Shown one piece after another: positions 32,302 through 43,344 of a stretch of 64,000 bases of DNA (positions are counted from its first letter, which is position 1; each line of letters starts with the position of its first letter). A program made the position numbers and the translations under genes. Where the stretch lies: assembly GCA_024229275.1 (NCBI GenBank), contig JAAESQ010000672.1:1-64000 (forward strand), in the 5' to 3' direction. The notes under the pieces are model-generated. The model saw only the letters and a list, made by a program, of their open reading frames with translations. It did no database searches and was not told where the DNA came from. This DNA is from a bacterium. GTDB taxonomy: Bacteria; Acidobacteriota; Thermoanaerobaculia; Thermoanaerobaculales; Sulfomarinibacteraceae.

Positions 32302-34593
32302 ATGATCGAAAACCGAGCATCCCGTCTCATACTCACCCTATTCTCACTGGTATTCGTGATCTCTTCTCCGGCCACTGCTGAAAACCAAGCTCCTGACATG
32401 CTGACTATCGATGCCTTGTTCGCGACTGAGGATTTTGACGGCGAGTCGGCGCCGGATCTCAAATGGGTCGGCGACGGCGCTCACTATGTAGTCCTCGAAC
32501 CCCTTACTGGCGACGAAGAGGGACACGAACTTGCGATCTACAACGCCTCTACCGGCCTCAGGGAGGTTCTGGTTGCGTCACCCTCGTTCTATCCCTCGGG
32601 CTCCGACAATCCGCTCGACATCGAAAGCTACACAATTGACTATGAAGACAACCGTCTTCTACTCTTCGCCAACGCGGAGCGTGTGTGGCGTCGCAAGACT
32701 CGTGGGGACTACTGGCTTCTTAACCTCGACTCTGGCCAACTAAGCCAGCTGGGCGCCGCCTTTCCACCCTCCAGTCTCATGTTTGCAAAGCTGTCTCCGA
32801 ACGGTGCGCTCGCCGCCTACGTCAGCGACAACAATCTGGTACTGGAAGACGTCGCGACCGGCAAAACTACAAGACTGACTACCGACGGATCCTCCACGAT
32901 CATCAACGGAACCTTCGACTGGGTCTACGAGGAGGAACTCGGCCTCCGCGACGGCTTTCGCTGGAGCCCCGATGGAAAACGGATCGCATTCTGGCGCCTC
33001 GATTCGAAGGACGTGCCGGAGTACACAATCGCCAACTACACAGACTCAAACTACCCGGACGTCAAACGGTTTGGATACCCAAAAGTCGGACAGTCGAACT
33101 CTACCGCGACAGTTGGTGTGGTCGAAGTCGAGACCGGCGAGACGATCTGGTTTGAACTTCCCGGGCGCCCCGAGTTCGAATACATCGCCCGCATGGCCTG
33201 GGCGAAAAATTCAACCGAGGTTCTTGTTCAACAACTGGATCGCCGGCAGCAAGTAAATCGGGTTTCGCTCTGCGAGAAAACCTTTGGAAAGTGCAGCGAG
33301 GTTCTCACAGAACGTGACTCAGCTTGGGTCGAAACACACGATGAACCGATCTGGACCAAGGACGGCGAGTCCTTCCTGTGGCTGAGCGAACGCGATGGGC
33401 ACCAGCATTTGTACGATATCTCACGTGACGGCAGCCGGACGAAACTGCTCACACCAGGCAACTACGATGTCATTGACCTGATCAAAGTCGACACCACGGC
33501 AAACCGCGCCTTCTTCACCGCCTCACCCGACAATCCGACCCAGCGCTATCTCTACCAGGTCGATCTCAATGGTGGTGGCAAGGTGCGGCGTCTGTCTCCG
33601 GCTGGCCTAAGAGGCACTCACAGCTATGATGTCGCCCCAGCGGCAGGTCTCGCGATTCACACATTCTCGTCCCTGACCGAGCCTCCGGTCATCAGTGTCG
33701 TTTCGCTGCCGGATCACCAACAGCTCAGATTGCTGATCGACAACCACGATCTCAGGGAGCGTCTACAGCAGCTGAAACAACCAGCCACCGAGTTCTTCAG
33801 GGTCAAGATCGACCAAGATATCGAACTCGACGGCTGGTGTCTCAAACCTTCATCCTTTGACCCCAGCCAGCGCTATCCGGTCCTCGTCTACGTCTACGGG
33901 GAACCCGCCGGCCAAACGGTGCTCGATCGTTGGGGAAGGGGGTCTGGTCCACTTTGGTATTGGATGCTCACCCAACACGGATACGTCGTCCTCAGCGTTG
34001 ACAACCGCGGCACGCCGGCGCCACGCGGACGCGAGTGGCGTAAATCGGTGTACGGTCAGATCGGAATCCTGGCCTCAGAGGATCAGGCAGCTGCGATCAA
34101 CGCTCTGGCTGCGCGCTGGCGTTGGATAGATCGTGAGCGCATGGCCATCTGGGGGTGGAGTGGCGGCGGCTCCATGACTCTGAATATGATGCTGCGCTAC
34201 CCAGGTCTTTTCGCCGCCGGCATGTCCGTGGCGCCGGTTGCCGATCAACGCCTCTACGACACCATCTACCAGGAGCGCTACATGGGTCTGCTCGACGAGA
34301 ATCTCGAGGGCTACATCCAGGGTTCTCCAGTCACCTTCGCGCATCAACTCGAAGGCAAGCTCCTACTAGTCCACGGCACGGGCGATGACAACGTGCACTC
34401 GCAGAACACCGAGGTCATGGTCAACGAACTCATCAAGCACAACAAGCAGTTCTCAATGATGCTCTACCCCAACCGAAGCCACTCTATCCGGGAGGGCGAG
34501 AACACCAGCAGGCATCTCAGGCAGATGTTGACCGATTTCCTGATGACCCACGTCCCGCCAGGACCCAAGCCACAGCACACACCAGATCCGTAG
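32302..34593 (+). CDS. Secreted dipeptidyl peptidase IV-like serine peptidase (S9B)
   Basis: About 763 residues from the ATG at 32302 (CCGGAGGACCC upstream), with a signal peptide ([18 protein letters not shown]). The N-terminal half is a beta-propeller, including the DWVYEEE element whose paired glutamates bind the substrate N-terminus in DPP-IV, and [15 protein letters not shown]. The C-terminal alpha/beta-hydrolase domain has the nucleophile GWSGGG, Asp in HGTGDDNVH and His in NRSHSI. It removes Xaa-Pro/Ala dipeptides from peptides, consistent with the other prolyl peptidases in this window (S33, S37, M24) and suggesting proline-rich peptide use. Single gene, no evident operon partner. Confidence 0.9.
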   Translation: MIENRASRLILTLFSLVFVISSPATAENQAPDMLTIDALFATEDFDGESAPDLKWVGDGAHYVVLEPLTGDEEGHELAIYNASTGLREVLVASPSFYPSGSDNPLDIESYTIDYEDNRLLLFANAERVWRRKTRGDYWLLNLDSGQLSQLGAAFPPSSLMFAKLSPNGALAAYVSDNNLVLEDVATGKTTRLTTDGSSTIINGTFDWVYEEELGLRDGFRWSPDGKRIAFWRLDSKDVPEYTIANYTDSNYPDVKRFGYPKVGQSNSTATVGVVEVETGETIWFELPGRPEFEYIARMAWAKNSTEVLVQQLDRRQQVNRVSLCEKTFGKCSEVLTERDSAWVETHDEPIWTKDGESFLWLSERDGHQHLYDISRDGSRTKLLTPGNYDVIDLIKVDTTANRAFFTASPDNPTQRYLYQVDLNGGGKVRRLSPAGLRGTHSYDVAPAAGLAIHTFSSLTEPPVISVVSLPDHQQLRLLIDNHDLRERLQQLKQPATEFFRVKIDQDIELDGWCLKPSSFDPSQRYPVLVYVYGEPAGQTVLDRWGRGSGPLWYWMLTQHGYVVLSVDNRGTPAPRGREWRKSVYGQIGILASEDQAAAINALAARWRWIDRERMAIWGWSGGGSMTLNMMLRYPGLFAAGMSVAPVADQRLYDTIYQERYMGLLDENLEGYIQGSPVTFAHQLEGKLLLVHGTGDDNVHSQNTEVMVNELIKHNKQFSMMLYPNRSHSIREGENTSRHLRQMLTDFLMTHVPPGPKPQHTPDP

Positions 34594-34650
34594 CACCGCA
34601 GCGGTTTTGGATCGGGCCTCACCTGTGGAGGCAGCCTCAACCTACCACCA

Positions 34651-34685
34651 TCTTCTTCGCGCTCTTGGCGGCTTCGCGTTTCAAT
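34651..34685. repeat. Intergenic repeat fragment upstream of acs
   Basis: TCTTCGCGCTCTTGGCGG and the following GCTTCGCG are short related units. In reverse complement they resemble the sequence at 36781-36823 on the other side of acs. Confidence 0.35.
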
Positions 34686-34817
34686 AAGGCCAACAACTTG
34701 GTGTGCGCGATCGACCCGAGCCACAGGCGGCTCGTGGATCTTGGATCTGTGGAATTTGATGTTGAGATCTCATCTTGTACTCTTGGACAGACATCAACTC
34801 GAAGCAGGAGAACCAAA

Positions 34818-36770
<1,953 letters not shown>

Positions 36771-36780
36771 TAGAGAACGA

Positions 36781-36906
36781 ATTGAACCGCTAGGCGCACA
36801 AGGTACGCGAAGAGCACGCAAAGCTGGAACCTGTGGTTGTACTCGGACACCGAAATTGCCCGTGACCGAATACAACCCCTTGGTGCTCTTGGCGTTTGGC
36901 GGTCTA
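36781..36906. repeat. Inverted intergenic repeat pair between acs and a methyltransferase gene
   Basis: Units such as CGCGAAGAGCACGCAAAG (from 36805) and, in inverse orientation, GGTGCTCTTGGCGTTTGGCG (from 36882) face each other across ~55 bases. This gives a degenerate long hairpin between convergent genes. It is related to the fragment at 34651-34685. Confidence 0.4.
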
Positions 36907-36955
36907 GAACGCACCACCCGGCGAAGATAGACCTTCAACCCGAGCCACCTCGGAT

Positions 36956-37711
36956 TCAGTGACCCTGCTTCCGGGCGATGAAGAAGACGTAGCCGTAGGC
37001 GTCGCCATCGGTCTTGAAAATCTCGATCTCGGCGTCGTGCATCTTTACGACTTCAAGGCGGACCGGATCGTTGGCGTATTCGACTCGCAGCTCGTCGAGG
37101 CGCTCCTGCATTGGCGCGTAGTAGTCATCCCACCATGCGGATGCGTCGAGTGCGAAGTGTCCCTCATTCTCGAAACCAGCATCGGCGATACGCATCAGAT
37201 TCGCTTCGATCGTTGTGATCGCAGGATACTCAGAATTCCAGAATGTCTGCACTCTTTCACCCGGTCTATCGAGCAGCCATGTGGCCTCGGTGAAGGCAAG
37301 GCGTCCTCCCGGTTGCAACAGAGTCTGCCAGTACTCGAGTGCTGCCTCGATTCCTATGCAATAGGCCGCTCCTTCTGACCAGATAAGATCAAACTGTTCA
37401 CCGCGAAAGGGCAGAAGCGACATATCGCCTCCAAGCACTCGTAGTACGGCTTTGTCGCTTTCTCCGATACACCGCAGAAACGGCAGGTGATTGTCGACAG
37501 CTACGATGCGTGCATCTGGCATCGCATCGGCAAGATCGCGTGTCTGTGCTCCCGGGCCACAGCCAAGATCCAGAACACGAGGCGCGGTAGGAAGATCCAC
37601 GATCATCGACAACGCTCGTCGGGTGGCTTCCTGCGAACCCGGCCCCTCTCGAGGGAGGTCACTGTGGATCCGGAAGAATGCCTGCTGTACGGCCGGGTCT
37701 TGGAAGTCCAT
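36956..37711 (-). CDS. SAM-dependent methyltransferase (class I)
   Basis: About 251 residues from the ATG at 37711 (CAGGAGAACCGA upstream). Motif I is VLDLGCGPGAQTRDLA, motif II-like IVAVDNHLPFL, then GGDMSLLPF and a post-I acidic loop, the ordinary Rossmann methyltransferase order. The C-terminal part (WWDDYYAPMQERLDELR) is family-specific but does not reveal the substrate. It is divergently transcribed from the M24 peptidase, with ~146 bases of shared upstream space. Small-molecule methylation is the most that can be said. Confidence 0.8.
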   Translation of the reverse strand: MDFQDPAVQQAFFRIHSDLPREGPGSQEATRRALSMIVDLPTAPRVLDLGCGPGAQTRDLADAMPDARIVAVDNHLPFLRCIGESDKAVLRVLGGDMSLLPFRGEQFDLIWSEGAAYCIGIEAALEYWQTLLQPGGRLAFTEATWLLDRPGERVQTFWNSEYPAITTIEANLMRIADAGFENEGHFALDASAWWDDYYAPMQERLDELRVEYANDPVRLEVVKMHDAEIEIFKTDGDAYGYVFFIARKQGH

Positions 37712-37857
37712 TCGGTTCTCCTGTTCCAGCACCGAATGTTCGCACGAAACCTCTTGCTCTGCGCACCAATACACTGCTTCGTGCCTATACTGTGCGTGTT
37801 CTACGCGCTTGCGACCTCTTTCAAGCGTTAGGGCAACAACCCAACAAGGAGCGAACC

Positions 37858-39039
37858 ATGCTCATCCAAGAGAAGGTCAACCAGGCAAAACAACTTCTGG
37901 AAGAATTCACTATCGATTGCTGGATCACGTTTGTGCGGGAGAGTCAGCTCAATGGCGACCCAATCCTTCCGTACCTTGTATCTGCGGATGTAACGTGGCA
38001 CTCAGCTTTCATCGTCAGTCGCTCCGGCGAAACCCGTGCCATCGTCGGTCTCTATGACCAGAAGACCGTCGAAGACACTGGCGCTTGGGATCAGGTCGAC
38101 AGCTTTGTCGAGGGCGTCAAAGCGCCGTTCATCTCCTACATGCGCGAACTCAATCCGTCGTCAATAGCCGTCAACTACTCGGTCGACAGCGAGATCTGCG
38201 ACGGTATCACTCACGGCATGCTGCTGACCCTCCAGGAACTGTTGGGAGAGATCGGCATGGCTAACCGGTTGATTTCAGCCGAGCCGATCGTCTCGGCTCT
38301 GCGTGAGCGCAAGACCGAGAGCGAACTTGACGCCATCCGCGCCGCCATTCAGAACACCGAGGAGATCTTCGACCTCGTCACGCCGTTCATCAAGCCCGGA
38401 CGAACCGAGAAAGAGATCGCTGCCTTCATGAAGGCCGAAGTCGAAAGGCGAGGTCTCGAACTGTCGTGGGAAGAGATGGTGTGTCCCGCTGTCTTCACCG
38501 GTCCCGCCACAGCCGGGGCCCACTACGAACCGACCGATCGCGAAGTCGAACGCGGCCACATTCTCAATATGGACTTCGGCGTCCGCGTTGATGGCTACTG
38601 TTCCGATATGCAACGCACTTTCTACATCCTCAAGGAGGGTGAGACGGCAGCGCCCGCTGACGTACTCGACGGCTTCGACACTATCGTCAAAGCCGTCACT
38701 GATTCGTTCAACGCGATGCATCCTGGCGCGGTAGCGAAAGACATCGACAAAGTAGCCCGCGACGTTGTCGTGGACGGCGGCTACGATGAGTTTCCACACG
38801 CTCTCGGCCACCAGGTCGGTCGCTTCTCCCACGATGGAACGGCCATCCTCGGCCCGATGTGGGAGAAGTACAGGAGCAAGCCCCTGCGCAAACTTGAACA
38901 GGACATGGTCTTCACGATCGAACCCCGACTCACCGTGGAGGACCGAGGCGTCGCGACAATCGAGGAGATGGTGGTGATCACCTCGGACGGGGCCGATTTT
39001 CTATCTCACCAACAGACCGAGATCATCCTGATCGGCTGA
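37858..39039 (+). CDS. M24 family Xaa-Pro aminopeptidase/dipeptidase-like protein
   Basis: About 393 residues from the ATG at 37858 (AAGGAGCGAACC before it). The creatinase-type N-terminal domain is followed by a pita-bread catalytic domain with metal ligands in LNMDFGVRVDGYCSDMQR (two Asp), HALGHQVG (His), FTIEPRL (Glu) and TIEEMV (Glu), so all five ligand positions are present. It has no signal peptide and is therefore cytoplasmic. It probably cleaves Xaa-Pro bonds of imported peptides. The next gene, an S37 prolyl peptidase, starts 12 bases after the stop, so the two form a peptide-catabolic operon. Confidence 0.88.
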   Translation: MLIQEKVNQAKQLLEEFTIDCWITFVRESQLNGDPILPYLVSADVTWHSAFIVSRSGETRAIVGLYDQKTVEDTGAWDQVDSFVEGVKAPFISYMRELNPSSIAVNYSVDSEICDGITHGMLLTLQELLGEIGMANRLISAEPIVSALRERKTESELDAIRAAIQNTEEIFDLVTPFIKPGRTEKEIAAFMKAEVERRGLELSWEEMVCPAVFTGPATAGAHYEPTDREVERGHILNMDFGVRVDGYCSDMQRTFYILKEGETAAPADVLDGFDTIVKAVTDSFNAMHPGAVAKDIDKVARDVVVDGGYDEFPHALGHQVGRFSHDGTAILGPMWEKYRSKPLRKLEQDMVFTIEPRLTVEDRGVATIEEMVVITSDGADFLSHQQTEIILIG

Positions 39040-39051
39040 TTGGAGACCAAC

Positions 39052-40392
39052 ATGGGGCGCACGTTGTTACTCGATTCTTCACATCGCCTGCCTATCCCGC
39101 TGGCCATTGCCTTCCTAGCCATCAGTATCCTTACAGGGGCCTGTACGTGCTCCTCACCCTCCGCCTCCGACGCTTCGTCTCTGGCAACTCGCCTCGCCGC
39201 AGCACTACCCTCAGCGACCGTTGAGGATCGCGAGCCAGAGCCTCCTTTTGTTGCCGAATGCGCGGTCATTCTCAAACAACCACTCGACCACGCAGACCCG
39301 GAAGGCCCTCAGTTCGATCAACGCATTGTGGTCTCCGAGATCAATCCCGACCACCCTGTGGTTTTGATCACGGAGGGCTATGCGTTCGGCAAGAACTACA
39401 CCCGCGAGCTGGCTGAGGTCCTGGACGCCAACCAGGTGCGCGTCGAGCATCGTTTCTTCGGAGAATCCAAACCGGAGGACACCGATTGGCAGTATCTTCA
39501 CATCGATCAGGCGGTACAGGACTACCACCGCATCGTCGAGCTGTTCAAGCCGCTGCTGCCCGGACCGTGGGTGTCCACGGGGTGGAGCAAGGGTGGCCAA
39601 ACCTCCCTGGCGTATCGCAAGGCTTTCCCCGACGACGTGGCCGCAACCGTGGCCTATGACGCGCCGATCAACCTTGCCGTCGAAGATCCCAGGATCGATG
39701 CTTTCTTTGACACCGTCGGAACGCCGGAGTGCCGGCAGAGGCTCATCGAGTTTCAGCGCACCGTCCTCTCACGCAAAGACGAGATCATGGCGCGTTTTGA
39801 GTGGTATGCACGCGGCAGAGGCTACACCTACTCGATCGGTGAGGAGAAGGCGCTCGAGTACATCGTGCTTGAGTACCCGTTCTCGTTCTGGCAGTACGAG
39901 AAGATCGACTGCACCACGATCCCGAGTTCGAGAGCCGGCGCAGACGCTGTTCTCGAACACCTCATAGAGGTCGTGTCCTTCAGATCCTACGCCGACCGAT
40001 CGATGGATTCTGCATCCATGTACCAGTTCGTGACTCAGCTCGGCTACTACGGCTATGTCACTAAGAACGTTGCAGATTTGCTCAATTCGGAAGCCTACCC
40101 CAACTCTGCTTACGCGCCTCAGGATGTCTCTATGGACTTCGATCCCGAACCAATGTTCGAGCTTCAATCGTGGCTTTTCACCCAAGGCCACCGAATTCTC
40201 TATATCTACGGCGGCCTCGATCCGTGGTCTGCGCCAGCTGTGGTCGCAAAAGGCGATGTCGACGCCAGAACTGAGTTCCTGGAGGACGGTAACCACTTCA
40301 CCTTCCTGCGCTCCTTCTCTGAGCCACGCCAAAGCGAAATGGTCGATCTCATTACCAACTGGCTCGCAACCCCGTCTGAATCGGTCAACTAG
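39052..40392 (+). CDS. Secreted S37 family prolyl tri/tetrapeptidyl aminopeptidase
   Basis: About 446 residues with GGAG twelve bases before the ATG at 39052. The N-terminal LAIAFLAISILTGAC ends in a lipobox-like cysteine, so it may be a lipoprotein. The serine nucleophile motif TGWSKGGQTS is diagnostic of S37 (Streptomyces PS-10 type), with Asp in GGLDPWSAP and His in DGNHFTF. Such enzymes remove Pro-containing tri- and tetrapeptides from the N-terminus of extracellular peptides. It overlaps the end of the convergent pheA by eight bases and follows the M24 peptidase closely. Confidence 0.88.
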   Translation: MGRTLLLDSSHRLPIPLAIAFLAISILTGACTCSSPSASDASSLATRLAAALPSATVEDREPEPPFVAECAVILKQPLDHADPEGPQFDQRIVVSEINPDHPVVLITEGYAFGKNYTRELAEVLDANQVRVEHRFFGESKPEDTDWQYLHIDQAVQDYHRIVELFKPLLPGPWVSTGWSKGGQTSLAYRKAFPDDVAATVAYDAPINLAVEDPRIDAFFDTVGTPECRQRLIEFQRTVLSRKDEIMARFEWYARGRGYTYSIGEEKALEYIVLEYPFSFWQYEKIDCTTIPSSRAGADAVLEHLIEVVSFRSYADRSMDSASMYQFVTQLGYYGYVTKNVADLLNSEAYPNSAYAPQDVSMDFDPEPMFELQSWLFTQGHRILYIYGGLDPWSAPAVVAKGDVDARTEFLEDGNHFTFLRSFSEPRQSEMVDLITNWLATPSESVN

Positions 40393-41446
40393 CACCATTA
40401 GCGGATGGGTAACAGCCCAAGAACCTGAAATCGACGGCCATCTCCTGGACTCCGTCGAGTACTCGTCGCACTCTGGGTTCTTGATCTGAACCTTCGAAGT
40501 CTAGAAAGAATGAGTAGTTGTCAGGATCAGAACGCAATGGGATCGAAGCAATACGGGTGAGATTGATGCTTGCATCGGCGAAGAGCCGAAGCATGCCGAA
40601 AAGCTGACCTGACTCGTGTGCAGTCACCAACACGATCGAACACTTGTTACCGTCGATAACTGGCTTTCGAGCCAGCATCAGAAAGCGCGTGTTATTCGAC
40701 GCGTCGTCTTCGATGGCTGTAGCAAGAGCCTCAAGACCATAGAGTTCCGACGCCAGTGAACTGGAGATAGCTGCTGCTGCGCGTGGCCGATCTTTTGCGA
40801 TCATCTTGGCAGCGCCGGCGGTGTCATAAAAGGGACGAGCCTCGAGTTCATGTTTGGCCAGGAATCCGCGGCATTGGGCCAGGGCCTGTGGGTGCGAATA
40901 GACGACGCGAATGTCACGCAGATCCATACCGGCTCGAGCCAACAGGTTGTGATGTACCGGCAGCCTTGCTTCCCCGACGACATTCAGTTCGGTCGTCGTC
41001 AGGAGATCGTTGACCTGCGTGACAGCACCCTCAAGAGAGTTCTCGACCGGCACGACTCCAAGGTCGAAAGCTCCCTCAGCGACGCCACGGAACACGTTAG
41101 CGAACTCGAAACATGGAATGTATGCGGCTCCAGGAACTAGGCGCCGCGAAGCCTCTTCGCTGTACGCACCGTGCTCGCCCTGAAAGGCAACCAACCGTTC
41201 TCCTCTCTCCTGGAGGTCCTTGCTCTGGGAAATGATCTCCTCAAATAAACGCTCGGCAAAAGCTGGCTCGACCAGTGCCAAACTCGACCGCATCGCCCGA
41301 TTGAGGACGACCTCCTCACGGCTGCGATCCGTCGGCCCCTTCTTGAAGCGGCGGGCGCGTAAGCCCAGCTCCATTCTCTCTTCCAGAAGAGCGAGAAGTT
41401 CGAGGTCAATCTCATCGATGCGCTGGCGGATGTTCTCAATTGCCAT
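40385..41446 (-). CDS. pheA: Bifunctional chorismate mutase / prephenate dehydratase (P-protein)
   Basis: Converts chorismate to prephenate and on to phenylpyruvate for phenylalanine synthesis. About 353 residues from the ATG at 41446. Residues 1-80 are an AroQ chorismate mutase (IRQRIDEIDLELLALLEER; later RSREEVVLNRA). Prephenate dehydratase follows (VAFQGEHGAYSEEASRRL; PVENSLEGAVTQVNDLL; the catalytic TRF of NTRFLML). A C-terminal ACT domain (LRLFADASINLTRIASIPLR) has the usual ESRP Phe-binding segment altered to ASIP, so feedback inhibition may differ. Control is visible upstream: a Phe-rich leader peptide and an intrinsic terminator form a ribosome-mediated attenuator. Confidence 0.93.
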   Translation of the reverse strand: MAIENIRQRIDEIDLELLALLEERMELGLRARRFKKGPTDRSREEVVLNRAMRSSLALVEPAFAERLFEEIISQSKDLQERGERLVAFQGEHGAYSEEASRRLVPGAAYIPCFEFANVFRGVAEGAFDLGVVPVENSLEGAVTQVNDLLTTTELNVVGEARLPVHHNLLARAGMDLRDIRVVYSHPQALAQCRGFLAKHELEARPFYDTAGAAKMIAKDRPRAAAAISSSLASELYGLEALATAIEDDASNNTRFLMLARKPVIDGNKCSIVLVTAHESGQLFGMLRLFADASINLTRIASIPLRSDPDNYSFFLDFEGSDQEPRVRRVLDGVQEMAVDFRFLGCYPSANGAS

Positions 41447-41479
41447 TTTGGTGTTCCTGTCCTTCCGTGTTTGGGCAAT

Positions 41480-41508
41480 AAAAAAGCCCCGCACCTATGG
41501 TGCGGGGC
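41480..41508 (-). terminator. Attenuator terminator of pheA
   Basis: GCCCCGCACC-ATA-GGTGCGGGGC followed by TTTTTT: ten perfect pairs, 34 bases before the pheA start. Its 5' arm can instead pair with GGTGCGG (41543-41549) at the end of the leader ORF, giving an antiterminator. Confidence 0.85.
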
Positions 41509-41529
41509 CGTACTGCGATTTCGCGCTGT

Positions 41530-41646
41530 CTAGATCGGCGGGCCGCACCCTGCTATGTATTTCGTAAAGCTAAAGAAACGACCAAAGCTATCGCTGGACT
41601 GCGCCAGGGCATTATCAGGGTCCAGCACACGAGCGGGCACGATCAT
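41530..41646 (-). CDS. pheL: Phenylalanine leader peptide (38 codons)
   Basis: A 38-codon ORF, too short for the track, upstream of the attenuator. It contains the cluster FGRFFSFTKY: four Phe codons within seven, followed by Tyr. The last Phe codon is 15 bases before GGGTGCGGCC, which can pair with the terminator's 5' arm. A ribosome stalled at the Phe codons leaves that segment free for antitermination; a ribosome at the TAG stop would cover it, so the terminator forms. This is the classic pheA attenuation logic. The start codon choice is less certain than the Phe-rich end. Confidence 0.75.
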   Translation of the reverse strand: MIVPARVLDPDNALAQSSDSFGRFFSFTKYIAGCGPPI

Positions 41647-41738
41647 CGGCGCAGTCTAGGCGCCAACAACACATCTGTCAAATGAATGAGGGGTCGAAAA
41701 GCACGCGAATGCGTTAGGATACTGGGTGGCAATGAGCC

Positions 41739-41763
41739 ATTGGACTCTCTGTGGGAGTCCAAT
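41739..41763 (+). other. Perfect hairpin before the FG-GAP lipoprotein gene
   Basis: ATTGGACTC-TCTGTGG-GAGTCCAAT, nine perfect pairs, ends eight bases before the GGAGG ribosome site. It could stabilise the 5' end of the mRNA or act as a regulatory stem. There is no T-run. Confidence 0.45.
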
Positions 41764-41785
41764 ACACTTGGAGGAATTGCGGGCC

Positions 41786-43012
41786 ATGAAGAACCTTGTG
41801 CTGATCGGACTTCTGATTGCGGCAATCTCGTTGATGTCCATAGGTTGCCCGACTGAGACGAAACCTGCGGCCAACTCGACTGACCAGGGTGGGCTGCTAC
41901 TCGCGTTGGCGACCTTCACTGACGGTCCGGATGGACCCAAGCCGGAGCCCGCCACACTGGCGATTCTCACACCCAGCCCAATTCAATGGAAGTACACCTC
42001 GGTTCAGGACCCGGAGAGCAACGTCTTGCACAAAGCCATGGTTTGCGATCTCGGAGACGGACACGGCGAGGGAATACTAACCGCCGGTGGAACTGCTGCA
42101 GCCATCAAACTGTGGTCGTCGCCCACAGAGGTTACAACCCTGTGGCAGGCCGATTTCGGCGGCAAGTTCTCACGCATGCGTGATGTCGAGGTTGCCGACG
42201 TGTCCGGCGACGGACGCCCAAACGTTGTCGTCGCCACTCACGACCAAGGGGTTGTGGCCGTCATACAACCAAATAGCGACGGCGGATTCGACGTCGAAGA
42301 GCTCGACCGCGAGGTCGACACCATCGTCCATGAAGTCGAGGTCGGTGATCTCGATGCGGATGGAACGATCGAGATCTACGCCACTCCCAGCCAGCCCAAT
42401 CGACTCGACGGCACGGACCAGGCAGGTTTTGTCGTTCGCTATGTTCCAGCTCAAGGTGAGGGTCGTACGGTCGTTGCCGACCTCGGCGATCGGCACGCCA
42501 AAGAGATCCTCGTGGAGGATCTTGACGGCGATGGCACCGACGAGCTTTACGTCGCGGTTGAGGCTGTCTCATACGGATACGCCGAGATCCTGCGATTCGA
42601 CGCGACGACTGCTCCTGACGCCGGAGTTCGGGTTGCAACACTTGAAGACAAGCTTTGCCGCTGCCTCACCGCGGGCGATCTCGATGGCGACGGACGCAAG
42701 GAGCTTGTCGCCACGACCCACAAAAGCGGCGCTTGGTTGTACAGACCACCTACTTCGGAAGATGGCGACGAGTGGTCTAGCGAGCTAATAGATGCGAATT
42801 CATCCGGTTTTGAGCACGCCTCGATCGTCGCCGATCTCGACGGCGACGGCATCTCCGAACTCTACGTTGCCAACGATGACGGCGGTGAAGTCAATCGCTA
42901 CACCTGGAAAGACGGCGCTGCTGTCAAGGAGACAATCTACGTTTACCCAGAAGGCATGACCGGTTTCACATGGAACATCATGCCAATGCCGAAAGGATTT
43001 GTATTCGAGTAG
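41786..43012 (+). CDS. FG-GAP/VCBS repeat lipoprotein
   Basis: About 408 residues from the ATG at 41786 (GGAGG 11 bases upstream). The N-terminus (LIGLLIAAISLMSIGC) looks like a lipoprotein signal. The body has at least five calcium-loop FG-GAP-like repeats (DVSGDGRPN, DLDADGTIE, DLDGDGTDE, DLDGDGRKE, DLDGDGISE) spaced ~55-70 residues, predicting a beta-propeller of integrin-alpha type on the outer membrane or cell surface. Ligand unknown. A perfect hairpin lies in the leader, and a heptamer repeat array begins at the last base of the stop codon. Confidence 0.8.
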   Translation: MKNLVLIGLLIAAISLMSIGCPTETKPAANSTDQGGLLLALATFTDGPDGPKPEPATLAILTPSPIQWKYTSVQDPESNVLHKAMVCDLGDGHGEGILTAGGTAAAIKLWSSPTEVTTLWQADFGGKFSRMRDVEVADVSGDGRPNVVVATHDQGVVAVIQPNSDGGFDVEELDREVDTIVHEVEVGDLDADGTIEIYATPSQPNRLDGTDQAGFVVRYVPAQGEGRTVVADLGDRHAKEILVEDLDGDGTDELYVAVEAVSYGYAEILRFDATTAPDAGVRVATLEDKLCRCLTAGDLDGDGRKELVATTHKSGAWLYRPPTSEDGDEWSSELIDANSSGFEHASIVADLDGDGISELYVANDDGGEVNRYTWKDGAAVKETIYVYPEGMTGFTWNIMPMPKGFVFE

Positions 43013-43046
43013 GTGAAGGGTGAAGGGTGAAGGGTGAAGGGTGAAG
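43012..43046. repeat. Heptamer array (GGTGAAG)x5
   Basis: Five perfect tandem copies starting on the last base of the lipoprotein stop codon. A reverse-oriented, looser array of the same unit is at 43260-43287. Confidence 0.9.
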
Positions 43047-43259
43047 AAAAGTACCACCCTTTGGCAGAATGTATCGGGAGCGAGCAGCCCGCAAACCTAG
43101 AGGTTCCCTGGCGCTTCGAAGCGAAGGACGCCCCACGCGTCGTAAATCCTGGCGATATTGGTGGCTTCGGCTCGATTTGCTAAAAATCACTTAGCTTGGT
43201 AGGCAGGAGCAACGCGAAACCGAGAGGCTGAGAGGTGAGACTGGTGGAGAGTTGGCCTG

Positions 43260-43287
43260 CTTCACCCCTTCACTCTTCACGCTTCAC
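43260..43287. repeat. Inverted, degenerate copy of the heptamer array
   Basis: Four CTTCAC cores at 7-8 base spacing (43260, 43268, 43275, 43282), the reverse complement of the GGTGAAG array ~215 bases upstream. The pair could form a long stem. Confidence 0.7.
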
Positions 43288-43296
43288 ACACAAGAA

Positions 43297-43323
43297 AAGG
43301 GCGGGCTAAAAAAGCCCGCCCTT
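43297..43323 (-). terminator. Intrinsic terminator of the kor operon
   Basis: AAGGGCGGGCT and AGCCCGCCCTT pair over 11 bases around a five-base loop. On the minus strand it is followed by TTTTCTT. It lies 22 bases after the korB stop. Confidence 0.75.
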
Positions 43324-43344
43324 GATGTGTTCATTGCTCGTCAA

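Larger units (their letters stand above)
43047..43344. other. Intergenic region between convergent lipoprotein and korB genes
   Basis: About 300 bases. Apart from the inverted heptamer arrays and the korAB terminator I see no gene; small ORFs here are without family resemblance. Confidence 0.5.
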
